DNA from: Mycobacteriaceae bacterium
GTDB lineage: Bacteria > Actinomycetota > Actinomycetes > Mycobacteriales > Mycobacteriaceae
Reading direction: 5' to 3'
Assembly (NCBI GenBank): GCA_019749805.1
Contig: JAIEPH010000036.1
Span: 1-64,000, forward strand
DNA: 64,000 bases
Shown here: piece by piece, positions 9,106 through 19,442 of the stretch
How positions within the stretch are numbered: the first letter of the stretch is position 1
How the letters are laid out: every line of letters starts with the position of its first letter
The notes under the pieces: model-generated
Database searches by the model: none
What the model saw: only the letters and a program-made list of their open reading frames with translations
Told to the model about the DNA's origin: nothing
Position numbers and translations under genes: made by a program

Positions 9106-9924
9106 CTAGGTCGACGCCGTCGCCTCGTCTTGTACGAAATTTACGCTGAGCGCCCGCAGTTCGGTCGGAGTGATGTCGGCCAACTCCCGTACCTCGCGGG
9201 CCAGGTGGGCTTGGTCGAAGTACCCGCACTCGAGTGCGACACCGGACCAATCGACCGCCGGTTCGGAGGCCACGACGGCCGCGAGCCGCTCGAATCGCAC
9301 GATCCTCGCGACGAGCTTCGGCGGCAGCCCGACAGAGTCGCGATAACGCGCGATCAATCGCCGGTGACTCCAGCCCAACTGCGCGGCCAGGTCTGAAATC
9401 GTGGCGGCACCGTAGCTCTCCGTGATGCGGCGCAGCGACCACGCCACTCCCGCATCGACGGGTTCGGTGTCGGCCAAGCGGGCCCGGATGACCGCATCGA
9501 TCAATGCGAATCGTGCCGGCCAATCCGGGGCGTTGCCGACGCGCTGCACGAGTTGTCGCCCGAACCGGCCGAAGACATCGTCGATGGGCACCGTCCGGTT
9601 GGCCAACTCGCTCATCGGCATCCCGACCAGCCGGCGGGCACCCAGCGGTGTCAGGTCGATCTGCAGACAGCGCGCCGATCCGCTGTGGCCGACCAGCACC
9701 GGTCCGTCGGTGATGCCCGCGACGAACGAATCCAGCCGAAGCGGTGCGGTACGTGCATGCTCCCGGTGGGCGACGGTCCAGCCCTCGTCGAGGTCGATGA
9801 TGATCGGCACGAACGTGCACGGCAGCTCGCGGAACGTGACAGGACAGCCCCCGCGTTCCGCGAAGCCCTCGTAGCGCATCACGACGCCGCGCAGCGACGG
9901 ATGAGGTGTGCCCGCCGCGAACAT
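9106..9924 (-). CDS. AraC-family transcriptional regulator
   Basis: About 272 residues. An N-terminal sensor-like domain (MRYEGFAERGG, then FVPIIIDLDEGW) is followed by a C-terminal double helix-turn-helix: ATISDLAAQLGWSHRRLIARY for the first and WSGVALECGYFDQAHLAREV for the second. ATG at 9924 was taken; GTG at 9933 is an equal alternative. It probably controls itself and the VOC gene 10 bp downstream. Only about 60 bp separate it from divergent cobN, so it could also influence cobN; that is inference. Confidence 0.85.
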   Translation of the reverse strand: MFAAGTPHPSLRGVVMRYEGFAERGGCPVTFRELPCTFVPIIIDLDEGWTVAHREHARTAPLRLDSFVAGITDGPVLVGHSGSARCLQIDLTPLGARRLVGMPMSELANRTVPIDDVFGRFGRQLVQRVGNAPDWPARFALIDAVIRARLADTEPVDAGVAWSLRRITESYGAATISDLAAQLGWSHRRLIARYRDSVGLPPKLVARIVRFERLAAVVASEPAVDWSGVALECGYFDQAHLAREVRELADITPTELRALSVNFVQDEATAST

Positions 9925-9984
9925 CGCGCTCACCGGACCCACGGTAGTCGGCGTCTTGTCGACCGCGTGGGGTAGTAATGACGG

Positions 9985-12900
9985 GTGACTCAGGCGGCTC
10001 AATCCCCGACAGTCCTGCTGTTGTCGACGTCTGACACCGACCTCATCACAGCCCGCGCCTGCGGCGTCGGCTATCGGTGGGTCAATCCGTCGCGGCTGGT
10101 CGACGGCGAACTCGACGAACTCGTCGGTGGCGCCGACATCGTCGTGGTCCGCATTCTGGGCGGCTACCGCGCCTGGCAGGACGGCATCGACACGCTGGAG
10201 GCCAGCGGTGTGCCGACGATCGTGGTCAGCGGTGAGCAGTCCCCGGACGCCGAGCTGATGGGCCATTCCACGACGCCGGCCGGTGTCGCGCTGCAGTCCC
10301 ACGTCTACCTGGCCAACGGCGGTGTCGACAACCTGCGGCAACTGCACGCGTTCCTCTGCGACACGCTGTTGATGACCGGGTTCGGATTCGCACCGCCGGT
10401 CACCACACCCAACTGGGGCGTCCTCGAGCATTCCTCCGAAGGTGCCGAGGGGCCCACCGTCGCGGTGCTGTACTACCGCGCCCAGCATCTCGCCGGAAAC
10501 ACCGGCTATGTCGAGGCGCTGTGCCGGGCGATCGACGACGCAGGCGGACGGCCACTGCCCGTGTTCTGCGCGTCATTGCGCACCGCCGACACCGAGCTGC
10601 TGGAGTTGCTCGGCACCGCCGACTGTTTGGTGACCACTGTGCTGGCCGCCGGCGGGTCCACCCCTGCCAACGTCTCGGCCGGTGGTAACGACGACACCTG
10701 GAATGTCGCGCATCTGGCCGCGCTCGACGTCCCGATACTGCAGGGGCTGTGTCTGACCAGTTCACGGTCGCAATGGCAGGACAACGACGATGGTTTGTCG
10801 CCACTCGACGTCGCGACCCAGGTCGCCGTCCCGGAGTTCGACGGCCGCATCATCACGGTCCCGTTCTCGTTCAAGGAGATCGACGACGAAGGCCTCATCT
10901 CCTACGTGGCCGACCCGGAGCGCTGTGCCCGGGTCGCGGGTCTCGCGCTGCGCCACTCGCGGCTGCGCGGAATCGCAGCCCCTCGGAAAAAGGTGGCGCT
11001 GGTGTTCTCGGCGTATCCCACCAAACACGCGCGCATCGGCAACGCCGTCGGCCTCGACACGCCAGCCAGCGCGATCGCGCTGTTGCGCGCCATGCGCGAT
11101 CACGGTTACCGGATCGACGACATTCCCGGTTTGGACGCGGGGGATGGGGACGCCTTGATCCACGCGTTGATCGAGCGCGGCGGTCAGGATGCCGACTGGC
11201 TGACCGACGGTCAGCTCGCCGGCAATCCGATCCGCTTGCCCGCCAAGGAGTATCGGGAGTGGTTTGCCACCCTGCCCGCCGAACTCACCGACGCGATGGT
11301 CGAACACTGGGGCCCGCCGCCCGGGGAGTTGTTCGTCGACCGCAGTCACGATCCCGACGGCGAGATCGTGATCGCCGCGATACAGGCGGGCAACGTTGTG
11401 CTGATGGTCCAGCCGCCAAGGGGTTTCGGAGAGAACCCGGTCGCGATCTACCACGATCCTGATCTACCACCCAGTCACCACTATCTAGCCGCCTACCGCT
11501 GGCTCGACGTCATGTTCGGCGCGGACGCCGTCGTGCACCTCGGCAAGCACGGCAACCTCGAATGGCTGCCGGGTAAGACGCTGGGCATGTCGTCGTCCTG
11601 CGGCACCGACGCCGCGCTCGGTGATCTGCCGCTGATCTACCCCTTCCTGGTCAACGATCCGGGGGAGGGCACGCAGGCCAAACGCCGCGCCCACGCCACG
11701 CTCGTGGATCATCTGATTCCGCCGATGGCCAGGGCCGAAACCTACGGCGACATCGCGCGCCTGGAACAGTTGCTCGACGAGCACGCCAACATCGCGGCGC
11801 TCGACCCCGGCAAGCTGCCCGCTATCCGGCAACAGATCTGGACGCTGATGCGTGCCGCCAAGATGGACCACGACCTCGGGCTCGACGACCGGCCAGACGA
11901 GGACTCGTTCGACGACATGCTGCTCCATGTCGACGGCTGGTTGTGCGAGATCAAGGACGTCCAGATCCGCGACGGACTGCACATCCTGGGTGAAAAGCCC
12001 ACGGGTGAGGCTGAAATCGACCTGGTGCTCGCGATCCTGCGCGCGCGCCAGCTGTTCGGCGGCGAACAAAGCGTACCCGGACTTCGACAGGCACTCGGCC
12101 TGGCCGAGGACGGCCACGACGAACGCGCCGCGGTCGACAGCGCCGAGGCGCAGGCCCGCGGACTCGTTGTGGCACTTGCGGACTCGGGATGGGATCCCGG
12201 CGCCGTCGACAACATCACCGACAATGCCGACGTAGCGGCGATTCTGCGGTTCGCGGCCACCGAGGTGGTACCACGATTGGCAGGCACGATCGAGGAGATT
12301 CCGCAGATCCTGCGTGCGCTCGACGGTCGCTTCACCCCCGCCGGTCCTTCGGGTTCACCACTGCGCGGCCTGGTCAACGTACTGCCCACGGGCCGCAACT
12401 TCTATTCGGTCGACCCGAAGGCGGTGCCGTCGCGGCTCGCGTGGGAAACCGGTGTGGCCATGGCGGATTCGCTGCTGACGCGCTACCGGGAGGACTATGG
12501 CGACTGGCCGCGCTCGGTCGGATTGTCGGTGTGGGGCACGTCGGCCATGCGCACGGCGGGCGACGACATCGCCGAAGTGCTGGCGCTGCTGGGGGTCCGG
12601 CCGGTATGGGACGACGCGTCACGGCGCGTTGTTAATCTGGAACCGATCGATCTGGAAGAACTCGGCCGACCGCGCATCGACGTGACCGTCCGCATTTCAG
12701 GCTTCTTCCGCGACGCCTTCCCGCATGTCGTCACGATGCTCGATGACGCGGTACAACTCGTCGCGGGTCTCGACGAGGCCGCCGAGGACAACTACATCCG
12801 CGCCCACTCACAGGCGGATCTGGCTGAGCATGGCGACCAGAGGCGTTCCACCACAAGAATATTCGGCTCCAAGCCGGGTACCTATGGCGCTGGTCTATTG

Positions 12901-13569
12901 CAACTGATCGACAGTCGCAACTGGCGCGACGACGCGGACCTGGCGGAGGTCTACACCGCGTGGGGCGGTTTCGCCTACGGCCGCGGTTTGGACGGCAGGC
13001 CGGCGGCCGACGACATGAACCAGAACTACCGTCGCATCGCGGTCGCAGCCAAGAACACCGACACCCGCGAGCACGACATCGCCGACTCCGACGACTACTT
13101 CCAGTACCACGGTGGCATGGTCGCGACGGTGCGCGCGTTGACCGGCAAGGCGCCGGCCGCCTACATCGGCGACAACACCCGGCCCGACGCAGTCCGCACC
13201 CGCACCCTTTCGGAGGAAACCGCCCGCGTGTTCCGCGCCCGCGTCGTCAACCCGCGGTGGATCAACGCGATGCGGCGTCACGGCTACAAGGGCGCCTTCG
13301 AGATGGCTGCGACCGTCGACTATCTGTTCGGCTACGACGCGACCGCCGGCGTGATGGCCGACTGGATGTACGAGCGGCTGTCGGCCGAGTACGTCCTCGA
13401 CGACGACAACCGCAAGTTCATGGCGGAGTCGAATCCGTGGGCCCTGCACGGCATGGCCGAACGGCTGCTGGAGGCGGCGGGCCGCGGCATGTGGGCGCAG
13501 CCCGATCAGGCGACCCTCGACGGGCTGCGGCAGGTGCTGTTGGAGACCGAAGGCGACCTCGAGGGCTGA
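9985..13569 (+). CDS. cobN: aerobic cobaltochelatase large subunit
   Basis: The 1194-residue CobN/magnesium-chelatase-H-type subunit that binds hydrogenobyrinate a,c-diamide and, with the CobS-CobT ATPase, inserts cobalt. The length equals that known for mycobacterial CobN. Recognisable stretches include FGADAVVHLGKHGNLEWLPG and the C-terminal RVFRARVVNPRWINAMRRHG. It starts at GTG 9985, close behind a TAGTAATG region, so it may be leaderless. CobS and CobT are not in the window. It lies at a distance from the cobG unit, on the opposite strand. Confidence 0.96.
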   Translation: MTQAAQSPTVLLLSTSDTDLITARACGVGYRWVNPSRLVDGELDELVGGADIVVVRILGGYRAWQDGIDTLEASGVPTIVVSGEQSPDAELMGHSTTPAGVALQSHVYLANGGVDNLRQLHAFLCDTLLMTGFGFAPPVTTPNWGVLEHSSEGAEGPTVAVLYYRAQHLAGNTGYVEALCRAIDDAGGRPLPVFCASLRTADTELLELLGTADCLVTTVLAAGGSTPANVSAGGNDDTWNVAHLAALDVPILQGLCLTSSRSQWQDNDDGLSPLDVATQVAVPEFDGRIITVPFSFKEIDDEGLISYVADPERCARVAGLALRHSRLRGIAAPRKKVALVFSAYPTKHARIGNAVGLDTPASAIALLRAMRDHGYRIDDIPGLDAGDGDALIHALIERGGQDADWLTDGQLAGNPIRLPAKEYREWFATLPAELTDAMVEHWGPPPGELFVDRSHDPDGEIVIAAIQAGNVVLMVQPPRGFGENPVAIYHDPDLPPSHHYLAAYRWLDVMFGADAVVHLGKHGNLEWLPGKTLGMSSSCGTDAALGDLPLIYPFLVNDPGEGTQAKRRAHATLVDHLIPPMARAETYGDIARLEQLLDEHANIAALDPGKLPAIRQQIWTLMRAAKMDHDLGLDDRPDEDSFDDMLLHVDGWLCEIKDVQIRDGLHILGEKPTGEAEIDLVLAILRARQLFGGEQSVPGLRQALGLAEDGHDERAAVDSAEAQARGLVVALADSGWDPGAVDNITDNADVAAILRFAATEVVPRLAGTIEEIPQILRALDGRFTPAGPSGSPLRGLVNVLPTGRNFYSVDPKAVPSRLAWETGVAMADSLLTRYREDYGDWPRSVGLSVWGTSAMRTAGDDIAEVLALLGVRPVWDDASRRVVNLEPIDLEELGRPRIDVTVRISGFFRDAFPHVVTMLDDAVQLVAGLDEAAEDNYIRAHSQADLAEHGDQRRSTTRIFGSKPGTYGAGLLQLIDSRNWRDDADLAEVYTAWGGFAYGRGLDGRPAADDMNQNYRRIAVAAKNTDTREHDIADSDDYFQYHGGMVATVRALTGKAPAAYIGDNTRPDAVRTRTLSEETARVFRARVVNPRWINAMRRHGYKGAFEMAATVDYLFGYDATAGVMADWMYERLSAEYVLDDDNRKFMAESNPWALHGMAERLLEAAGRGMWAQPDQATLDGLRQVLLETEGDLEG

Positions 13570-13585
13570 CGGCTACGTTTGGGGA

Positions 13586-13966
13586 ATGCCAACGACCTTT
13601 GCCGACATTGCGAAATCGGAATACATCCTGCTGACCACGTTCACCAAGGACGGTCGACCCAAACCCACCGCGGTCTGGGCGCCCCCGGACGGCGATCGTC
13701 TCCTCGTCATCACGCAGGAGACGTCGTGGAAGGTCAAGCGCATTCGGAACACCCCGCGCGTGACGATCGCGGAATGCGACCGCAGCGGCAACCCGAAGGG
13801 TGAAGCGGTCGAGGCCGTGGCGACGATCCTGGACAAATCGGCCAACGCCACCACATACGACCTGATCGGAAAGCGCTATGGTCTGCTCGGCAAGACGTTC
13901 AACGTCTTCTCGAAGCTTCGCGGTGGAATGAAGAACAACGTGACCATCGAACTGAAGGCGCCGTAG
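13586..13966 (+). CDS. PPOX-class F420-dependent protein (Rv2061c type), copy 1
   Basis: A 126-residue split-barrel protein with the signature TTFTKDGRPKPTAVW and KVKRIRNTPRVTI, typical of small F420- or flavin-binding PPOX-class proteins. The enzyme activity is unknown. It starts 16 bp after cobN and is followed 73 bp later by a close paralogue (14040-14426). The M. tuberculosis cobN neighbour Rv2061c is of the same family, so the linkage to cobN is conserved. Confidence 0.88.
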   Translation: MPTTFADIAKSEYILLTTFTKDGRPKPTAVWAPPDGDRLLVITQETSWKVKRIRNTPRVTIAECDRSGNPKGEAVEAVATILDKSANATTYDLIGKRYGLLGKTFNVFSKLRGGMKNNVTIELKAP

Positions 13967-14039
13967 CCGACGCACCGTTTCAGCGGTAGCGCCGGTGGGT
14001 AACCTTGTGCATCGTTTGGGCATCGAAAGAACGGAACCC

Positions 14040-14426
14040 ATGGCAGACACCTTTGAAGACGTCGCACGGTCGAAGTACATGCTGCTGACCACCTACACCA
14101 AGGACGGCCGGCCGAAGCCGACGACCGTATGGGGCGTGTACGACGACGGCAAACTGCTCATATCGACCGACGACGGCTCGTGGAAGACCAAGCGCATCAA
14201 CAACACGCCGCGAGTCACCATTCAGCGGGCCTACGCAATCGGCAACAAGCCGAAGGGCGAGCCGGTCGAGGCAGTGGCGCGGAATCTGCCCAAGTCCGAG
14301 AACCGACGCGTCTTCGACATGGTCACCAAGAAGTACTGGTGGCACGCGTGGTGGTGGATACCGCAGGCGATCGTCCGCGGAGGCATCGACAAGGTGCACA
14401 GCGCCATCGAGGTGACGCCCGCCTAG
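14040..14426 (+). CDS. PPOX-class F420-dependent protein, copy 2
   Basis: 128 residues, a tandem duplicate of the preceding gene: TTYTKDGRPKPTTVWGVYDDG and KTKRINNTPRVTIQ align without gaps to copy 1. It differs at the C-terminus, which has a tryptophan-rich segment (KKYWWHAWWWIPQAI) that could contact a membrane. ATG at 14040 was preferred to an upstream in-frame start at 13995 because it matches the paralogue's N-terminus (MADTFEDVARSKYMLLT). Confidence 0.87.
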   Translation: MADTFEDVARSKYMLLTTYTKDGRPKPTTVWGVYDDGKLLISTDDGSWKTKRINNTPRVTIQRAYAIGNKPKGEPVEAVARNLPKSENRRVFDMVTKKYWWHAWWWIPQAIVRGGIDKVHSAIEVTPA

Positions 14427-14466
14427 GGCTGGAACCCGGGGCGGCATCCCGTACGTTGTCCAAAGC

Positions 14467-14934
14467 ATGGCGATGCGGCTGCTTGTTCTGTACTGGGTCA
14501 TCGAGCTGGCGGTGATCGTCGCGCTGGTGTCGACGATCGGCTTCGGCTGGACGATGTTGCTGCTGCTCGGCACCTTCGTGGTCGGCATTGCACTGGCCGG
14601 ATCCCAGGTCAAGCGGCACTTTCGACGGCTGCGCTCCGGGATCGACCCGGCATCGATGCACGGGGCGGCGGCCGACAGCGTGCTGGTCGCGCTGGGCACC
14701 GTGCTCGTCGTCATCCCGGGTTTGGCCAGCTCCGTCATCGGCGCCCTCCTCCTGCTGCCACCGACACGGGCGGCTGCGCGTCCGATGGTGTCGGCCATGG
14801 CCGCGCGTCGCATGCCGCTGATCACCGTCGCGAGTGCTTCCGGTTACAGGGCGCCGCGCGGTGACTACATTGACGGCGAGGTCATCGATGTCACCGACAT
14901 CGAGCCTGCTGCCGTGGAGCGCAAACCCGACTAA
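14467..14934 (+). CDS. fxsA: FxsA-family membrane protein
   Basis: 155 residues with the FxsA layout: two N-terminal membrane helices (about 4-22 and 26-45), a cytoplasmic stretch, another hydrophobic pair (about 75-98, VLVALGTVLVVIPGL...LLLLPPTR), and a hydrophilic C-terminus. In E. coli FxsA suppresses phage T7 exclusion by F; its mycobacterial role is unknown. It corresponds to the gene upstream of ppm1 in M. tuberculosis (Rv2053c). The TAA directly abuts the GTG of the next gene. Confidence 0.88.
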   Translation: MAMRLLVLYWVIELAVIVALVSTIGFGWTMLLLLGTFVVGIALAGSQVKRHFRRLRSGIDPASMHGAAADSVLVALGTVLVVIPGLASSVIGALLLLPPTRAAARPMVSAMAARRMPLITVASASGYRAPRGDYIDGEVIDVTDIEPAAVERKPD

Positions 14935-16521
14935 GTGACGACCCTCCTCCTGAACGGCCGGGTGCACAGCCCGGCGATGCCCGACGCGTCCGCAATGGCG
15001 GTGCGCGACGGTGTCGTGGCGTGGCTGGGCAGTGACGACGTGGGCCGCGCGCAGTATCCCGACGCGCAGATCGTCGACCTGGATGGCGCCTTCGTCGCAC
15101 CGGCGTTCGTCGACAGCCACGTCCACCTCACCGCGACCGGACTGACCCTGATCGGGCTGGACCTGCGGCGCGCGACCTCGCTGGGGCACTGCCTGCAACT
15201 GCTCGGTGACTACGCCCGCGCCAACCCGGACGGTGCGGTGTGGGGGCATGGCTGGGATGAATCCGGTTGGGCCGAGCGAACCCCGCCGAGCACCGCCGAT
15301 ATCGATGAAGCGGTCGGCGACAGGCCGGCATACCTGGCCCGGGTCGACGTCCACTCCGCCGCCGCCTCAACCGCACTGCGCCGACTCGCACCCGGTCTGG
15401 CCGGCGCGCAAGGTTTTTCCAAGGAACAACCGCTGACCGCCGACGCCCACCATATGGTCCGCGCGGCCGCACGCGACGGGCTGACCACCGAGCAGCGACG
15501 GCACGCGCAGCTCGCCGCCTTGGATGCCGCCGCCGCACTCGGCATCGTCGCGGTGCACGAATGCGCGGGCCCGGAAATCGGCGGGCTCAATGACTGGAAA
15601 GAGGTGCGTGGCATCGAGCACGGTGTCGAGGTCGTCGGCTACTGGGGTCAAGCGGTGAGCAGCGCCGCCGAAGCGCGAGATCTGATCGCGCGCACCGGTA
15701 CCCGGGGACTGGCCGGCGACCTGTTCGTCGACGGTGCACTCGGCTCACGCACCGCTTGGCTGCACAGCCCCTACCGCGACGCGCCAGACTGCTGCGGCAA
15801 CGCATATCTCGAGACCGACGCGATCACAGCACACCTGCGCGCCTGTACGGAAGCGCGGATCACCGCAGGGTTCCACGTGATCGGCGACGCGGCCGTCGGC
15901 GCCGTGGTCGATGCGTTGGAGCGCGTCGTAGATGTATTCGGCGCACCCGCGGTCGCCGCGTGCGGACACCGCCTCGAACACCTCGAGATGGTGACCGAGG
16001 ATCAGGCGCACCGGCTCGGAGTGTGGGGCGTGCTCGCCAGCATGCAGCCCAATTTCGACGCGCTGTGGGGTGGCGAACACGGCATGTACGCCCAGCGCCT
16101 CGGGGCCGAGCGGTCAAGATCGTTGAATCCGTTTGCGCTGCTAGCATCCCAAGGCATGCCACTCGCTTTCGGCTCCGACAGCCCCGTCACCAGCATGAAC
16201 CCGTGGGCGACGATACGTGCGGCAACACAGCATCAGACTCGGGGTAGCGCACTGTCCGCGCGCGCGGCGTTTGCCGCGGCCACCCGTGGCGCATGGCGCG
16301 CCGCCGGCGTGCGGGACGGCGCGACCGGCACCCTGGTGCCCGGCGCCCCGGCAAGCTACGCCGTCTGGGACGCCGACGAGCTCGAGGTCAGCGCGCCGGC
16401 CGATGCGGTGCAGCGCTGGTCGACCGATGCACGCTCACGCGTACCCGCGCTACCTCGGCTCGACGACGTAATGCCGCACTGTCGCCAAACCGTGCACCGA
16501 GGTGTCGTCATCCATGGCTGA
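14935..16521 (+). CDS. amidohydrolase-family protein (YtcJ-like)
   Basis: A 528-residue metal-dependent hydrolase. It has an N-terminal composite domain, then the first metal motif as FVDSHVHL near residue 59-66, later histidines in [13 protein letters not shown] and GHRLEHLEM, and an aspartate in [14 protein letters not shown]. The pattern matches the amidohydrolase-3/YtcJ group with unknown substrate. GTG at 14935 follows the fxsA TAA with no gap, so translation is coupled. The TGA overlaps the lnt start by 8 bp. Confidence 0.88.
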   Translation: MTTLLLNGRVHSPAMPDASAMAVRDGVVAWLGSDDVGRAQYPDAQIVDLDGAFVAPAFVDSHVHLTATGLTLIGLDLRRATSLGHCLQLLGDYARANPDGAVWGHGWDESGWAERTPPSTADIDEAVGDRPAYLARVDVHSAAASTALRRLAPGLAGAQGFSKEQPLTADAHHMVRAAARDGLTTEQRRHAQLAALDAAAALGIVAVHECAGPEIGGLNDWKEVRGIEHGVEVVGYWGQAVSSAAEARDLIARTGTRGLAGDLFVDGALGSRTAWLHSPYRDAPDCCGNAYLETDAITAHLRACTEARITAGFHVIGDAAVGAVVDALERVVDVFGAPAVAACGHRLEHLEMVTEDQAHRLGVWGVLASMQPNFDALWGGEHGMYAQRLGAERSRSLNPFALLASQGMPLAFGSDSPVTSMNPWATIRAATQHQTRGSALSARAAFAAATRGAWRAAGVRDGATGTLVPGAPASYAVWDADELEVSAPADAVQRWSTDARSRVPALPRLDDVMPHCRQTVHRGVVIHG

Positions 16522-18199
16522 CGACGTGCGTCCCGCCGCCCTCGGCGACGTGTCCGACGAACCGGTCGAGCGTCGTTCGCGGGCAAAGCGGTTCGGTCAC
16601 GGTGTGATCGACCGCCTGCCCCAGCTGGGCGTCGCGATCGTCGCCGGTCTCGCGCTGTGCCTGAGCTTCCCGCCGTTCGGCTGGTGGTACCTGGCTTTCC
16701 TGGCGTTCGCGTTGCTGTCATGGACGCTGACCCGCGAAACAACCACTGTCGCAGGCGGATTCGGCTACGGATTCCTTTTCGGGTTGACCTTCTACCTACC
16801 GTTGCTGCCGTGGATCAGCGGGTTCGTCGGTCCGGTTCCGTGGCTGGTGTTGTGCATGCTCGAGGCACTTTTCCCCGCTCTGTTCGGCGCGCTGGCGGTC
16901 GCTGTCCGGCGGCTGCCGGGGTGGCCATTGTGGTTCGCGGGGCTGTGGGCCGCGCAGGAGTGGCTCAAGTCGACCGTGCCCTTCGGCGGATTCCCGTGGG
17001 GCGTCGTGGCCTACAGCCAGACCCATGGGCCGCTGGTATCAGTGGTACAGGTGGGCGGCGCACCGTTGCTGTCCTTCGCCGTCGTGCTCATCGGATTCAG
17101 CTTGGCCGCAATCACTCTCGAGATCGTGAAGTGGTGGCGGTCAGGCAGTACCAGGACCGCGGGGCCGCCTGCGGTGGTGATTCCCGGGGCATGCGTCACC
17201 GTCGTCCTGTTGCTGACCGCGCTCACCTGGCCGCAAGTGCGGCACTCGGGCATGGGCGCGGACGACGAACAGCCGGTCACGGTAGCCGCGGTTCAGGGGA
17301 ACGTGCCCAGACTCGGGCTGGAATTCAACGCCCAGCGGCGCGCGGTCCTGGACAACCACGTCCGGGAAACGGAACGGCTGGCCGACGATGTGCGCGCGGG
17401 CCGGGCGCAACAGCCGATGTTCGTCATCTGGCCGGAGAACTCCTCAGACATCGACCCGCTGGCCAATCCAGACGCGAACGCGGCGATCTCGGCGGCGGCG
17501 GACGCCATCGACGCACCGATCCTGGTCGGAAGTGTGGTGGCGGCGCCGGGCTACACCCGGGACAACCCGGTCTCGAACAATTCGGTCATCGTCTGGAACC
17601 CCGAGACCGGTCCGGACGAACGTCACGACAAACAGGTCGTTCAGCCGTTCGGCGAATACCTGCCGTGGCGCAGCTTCTTTCGCCTGTTGTCGCCATACGC
17701 CGACCGAGCCGGCTATTTCATCCCCGGCAGCGGCAGCGGTGTGGTGCACGCCGCGGGCGTGCCCATCGGGGTCGCCACGTGCTGGGAGGTGATCTTCGAC
17801 CGCGCCACCCGCGAGTCGGTGCGCAATGGGGCGCAGATCCTGGCTGTCCCCACCAACAACGCCACCTTCGACGAGGCTATGAGCCGACAGCAGCTCGCCT
17901 TCGCGCGGTTACGCGCCGTCGAACATGACCGCTACGTCGTCGTCGCCGGAACGACCGGTATCAGCGCGGTCATCGCGCCCGACGGACGTGAGCTTGCCCG
18001 CACCGAGTTCTTCGAGCCCGCCTACCTCGACGCCCAGGTCCGGCTGAAGACCCAGCTCACAGCGGCGACCCGGTGGGGTCCGCTGGTCGAGGGCGTGCTG
18101 GCCGCGATCGGCGTTGGGGCTCTGATCGCCGCAATGCTGCACAATGGGAGTTTCGTCCGTCGGCTAGGAACGTCGACGAAAGGTAGAGGAGCTAAATGA
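16514..18199 (+). CDS. lnt: apolipoprotein N-acyltransferase
   Basis: An integral membrane enzyme that adds the third acyl chain to lipoproteins. The 561 residues comprise about seven N-terminal membrane helices and a nitrilase-like periplasmic domain. The catalytic Glu-Lys-Cys are visible as Glu308 (VIWPENSSD), Lys373 ([15 protein letters not shown]) and Cys423 ([11 protein letters not shown]). In M. tuberculosis this domain is fused to Ppm1 in one polypeptide; here it is a separate gene ending in ATGA with ppm1. GTG at 16502 is possible, but ATG at 16514 is preferred. Confidence 0.94.
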   Translation: MADDVRPAALGDVSDEPVERRSRAKRFGHGVIDRLPQLGVAIVAGLALCLSFPPFGWWYLAFLAFALLSWTLTRETTTVAGGFGYGFLFGLTFYLPLLPWISGFVGPVPWLVLCMLEALFPALFGALAVAVRRLPGWPLWFAGLWAAQEWLKSTVPFGGFPWGVVAYSQTHGPLVSVVQVGGAPLLSFAVVLIGFSLAAITLEIVKWWRSGSTRTAGPPAVVIPGACVTVVLLLTALTWPQVRHSGMGADDEQPVTVAAVQGNVPRLGLEFNAQRRAVLDNHVRETERLADDVRAGRAQQPMFVIWPENSSDIDPLANPDANAAISAAADAIDAPILVGSVVAAPGYTRDNPVSNNSVIVWNPETGPDERHDKQVVQPFGEYLPWRSFFRLLSPYADRAGYFIPGSGSGVVHAAGVPIGVATCWEVIFDRATRESVRNGAQILAVPTNNATFDEAMSRQQLAFARLRAVEHDRYVVVAGTTGISAVIAPDGRELARTEFFEPAYLDAQVRLKTQLTAATRWGPLVEGVLAAIGVGALIAAMLHNGSFVRRLGTSTKGRGAK

Positions 18200-18972
18200 C
18201 GACGGGCCCGGGCCCCGGGGATCGCCCAAGTCAGCGCACGCTGGTCATCATCCCCACGTACAACGAGCGGGAGAACCTGCCGTTGATCGTCGGACGCGTA
18301 CAGGACGCGTGTCCCGACGTGCACATCCTCGTCGTCGATGACGGCAGCCCAGACGGCACCGGCGAGCTGGCCAACGAGTTTGCGCTCGCCGATCCAGACC
18401 GAGTGCATGTGATGAACCGTGCCGGCAAGGGTGGCCTCGGAGCGGCGTATCTCGCCGGCTTCGAGTGGGGCCTCCGGCGCGGTTACGGCGTACTGGTCGA
18501 GATGGATGCCGACGGCAGCCACCCGCCCGAACAGCTGCACCGTCTGCTCGACCGCATCGACAACGGCGCCGACCTGGTGATCGGATCCCGGTACGTCAAG
18601 GGTGGGGAAGTCCGCAACTGGCCGCGAAAGCGACTGGTTCTGTCCCGGACCGCCAACGGCTACTCGCGAATCCTGCTCGGTGTCGACATCCACGACATCA
18701 CCGCCGGGTACCGCGCATACCGGCGCGAGGTCCTGGAGAAGATCGACCTGTCCACGGTCGACTCGAAGGGCTATTGCTTCCAGATCGACCTCACGTGGCG
18801 AACCATCAACAACGGGTTCGTCGTCGTCGAGGTGCCGATCACGTTCACCGAGCGTGAGTTCGGCCAGTCGAAGATGAGCGGATCCAACATCCGTGAGGCG
18901 CTGTTCAAGGTCGCGGAGTGGGGTTTCCGCGGGCGTCTCGATCGCGCCCGCGGCCGTGGCGTGACGCGCTAG
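18196..18972 (+). CDS. ppm1: polyprenol monophosphomannose synthase
   Basis: A GT2-family (DPM1-like) enzyme that transfers mannose from GDP-mannose to polyprenyl phosphate, supplying PPM for lipomannan, lipoarabinomannan and protein mannosylation. Its 258 residues show [12 protein letters not shown] near the start, [10 protein letters not shown] at about 46-55 and the metal-binding DAD at 104-106 ([10 protein letters not shown]). There is no membrane domain of its own; anchoring is probably via the coupled Lnt protein, as reported for mycobacteria with split genes. ATG overlaps the lnt stop. Confidence 0.95.
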   Translation: MTTGPGPGDRPSQRTLVIIPTYNERENLPLIVGRVQDACPDVHILVVDDGSPDGTGELANEFALADPDRVHVMNRAGKGGLGAAYLAGFEWGLRRGYGVLVEMDADGSHPPEQLHRLLDRIDNGADLVIGSRYVKGGEVRNWPRKRLVLSRTANGYSRILLGVDIHDITAGYRAYRREVLEKIDLSTVDSKGYCFQIDLTWRTINNGFVVVEVPITFTEREFGQSKMSGSNIREALFKVAEWGFRGRLDRARGRGVTR

Positions 18973-18983
18973 CCGGCCCCGGA

Positions 18984-19319
18984 TCAGCCCCGGCGGCGAG
19001 CCTTGATGATGTCGAGGCGCTCCTTGAGCAGTTCCTCGAGTTCTTCGACCGAGCGGCGCTCCAGGAGCATGTCCCAGTGGGTACGCGGCGGCTTAGTCTT
19101 CTTCGGCTCGGGCGCGTCGCCCTCGATCAGGGTGCCCTCCATGCCGTTGCGGCACAGCCAGGCGTGGGGGATCTCGGCGTCGTCGGCGAACGGGACGTCG
19201 AACTCCTCGCCGTTGTCGGTGCGGTAGCGAGCCACCTGACGCGGCGCAAGATCGTGGTTACGGTCGGTCTCGTAGCTCACGGCACCGAGACGACTACCCC
19301 TCAAGACGCGATCAGCCAT
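18984..19319 (-). CDS. rbpA: RNA polymerase-binding protein RbpA
   Basis: The 111-residue actinobacterial RNA polymerase factor that stabilises open complexes with the principal sigma factors. Recognisable parts are the N-terminal tail (MADRVLRGSRLGAVSYE), the core (ARYRTDNGEEFDVPFADDAEIP) and the C-terminal sigma-interaction helix (ERRSVEELEELLKERLDI). ATG at 19319 has an AGGAG site about 8 nt upstream. It is convergent with ppm1 with an 11-bp gap. The roughly 120 bp upstream contain a TATCAT -10-like hexamer, but no convincing -35. Confidence 0.96.
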   Translation of the reverse strand: MADRVLRGSRLGAVSYETDRNHDLAPRQVARYRTDNGEEFDVPFADDAEIPHAWLCRNGMEGTLIEGDAPEPKKTKPPRTHWDMLLERRSVEELEELLKERLDIIKARRRG

Positions 19320-19442
19320 GGTCAACACTCCTCAGTCAATGCAAGTTGTCCGGAGAATCAACGCAGCGGCATGACACGCAGTTCCCGACTCGGCCTTTGA
19401 TGATACCGGGATTCCTGCGTCGGCCAGTTTACAGTCGGCTCC

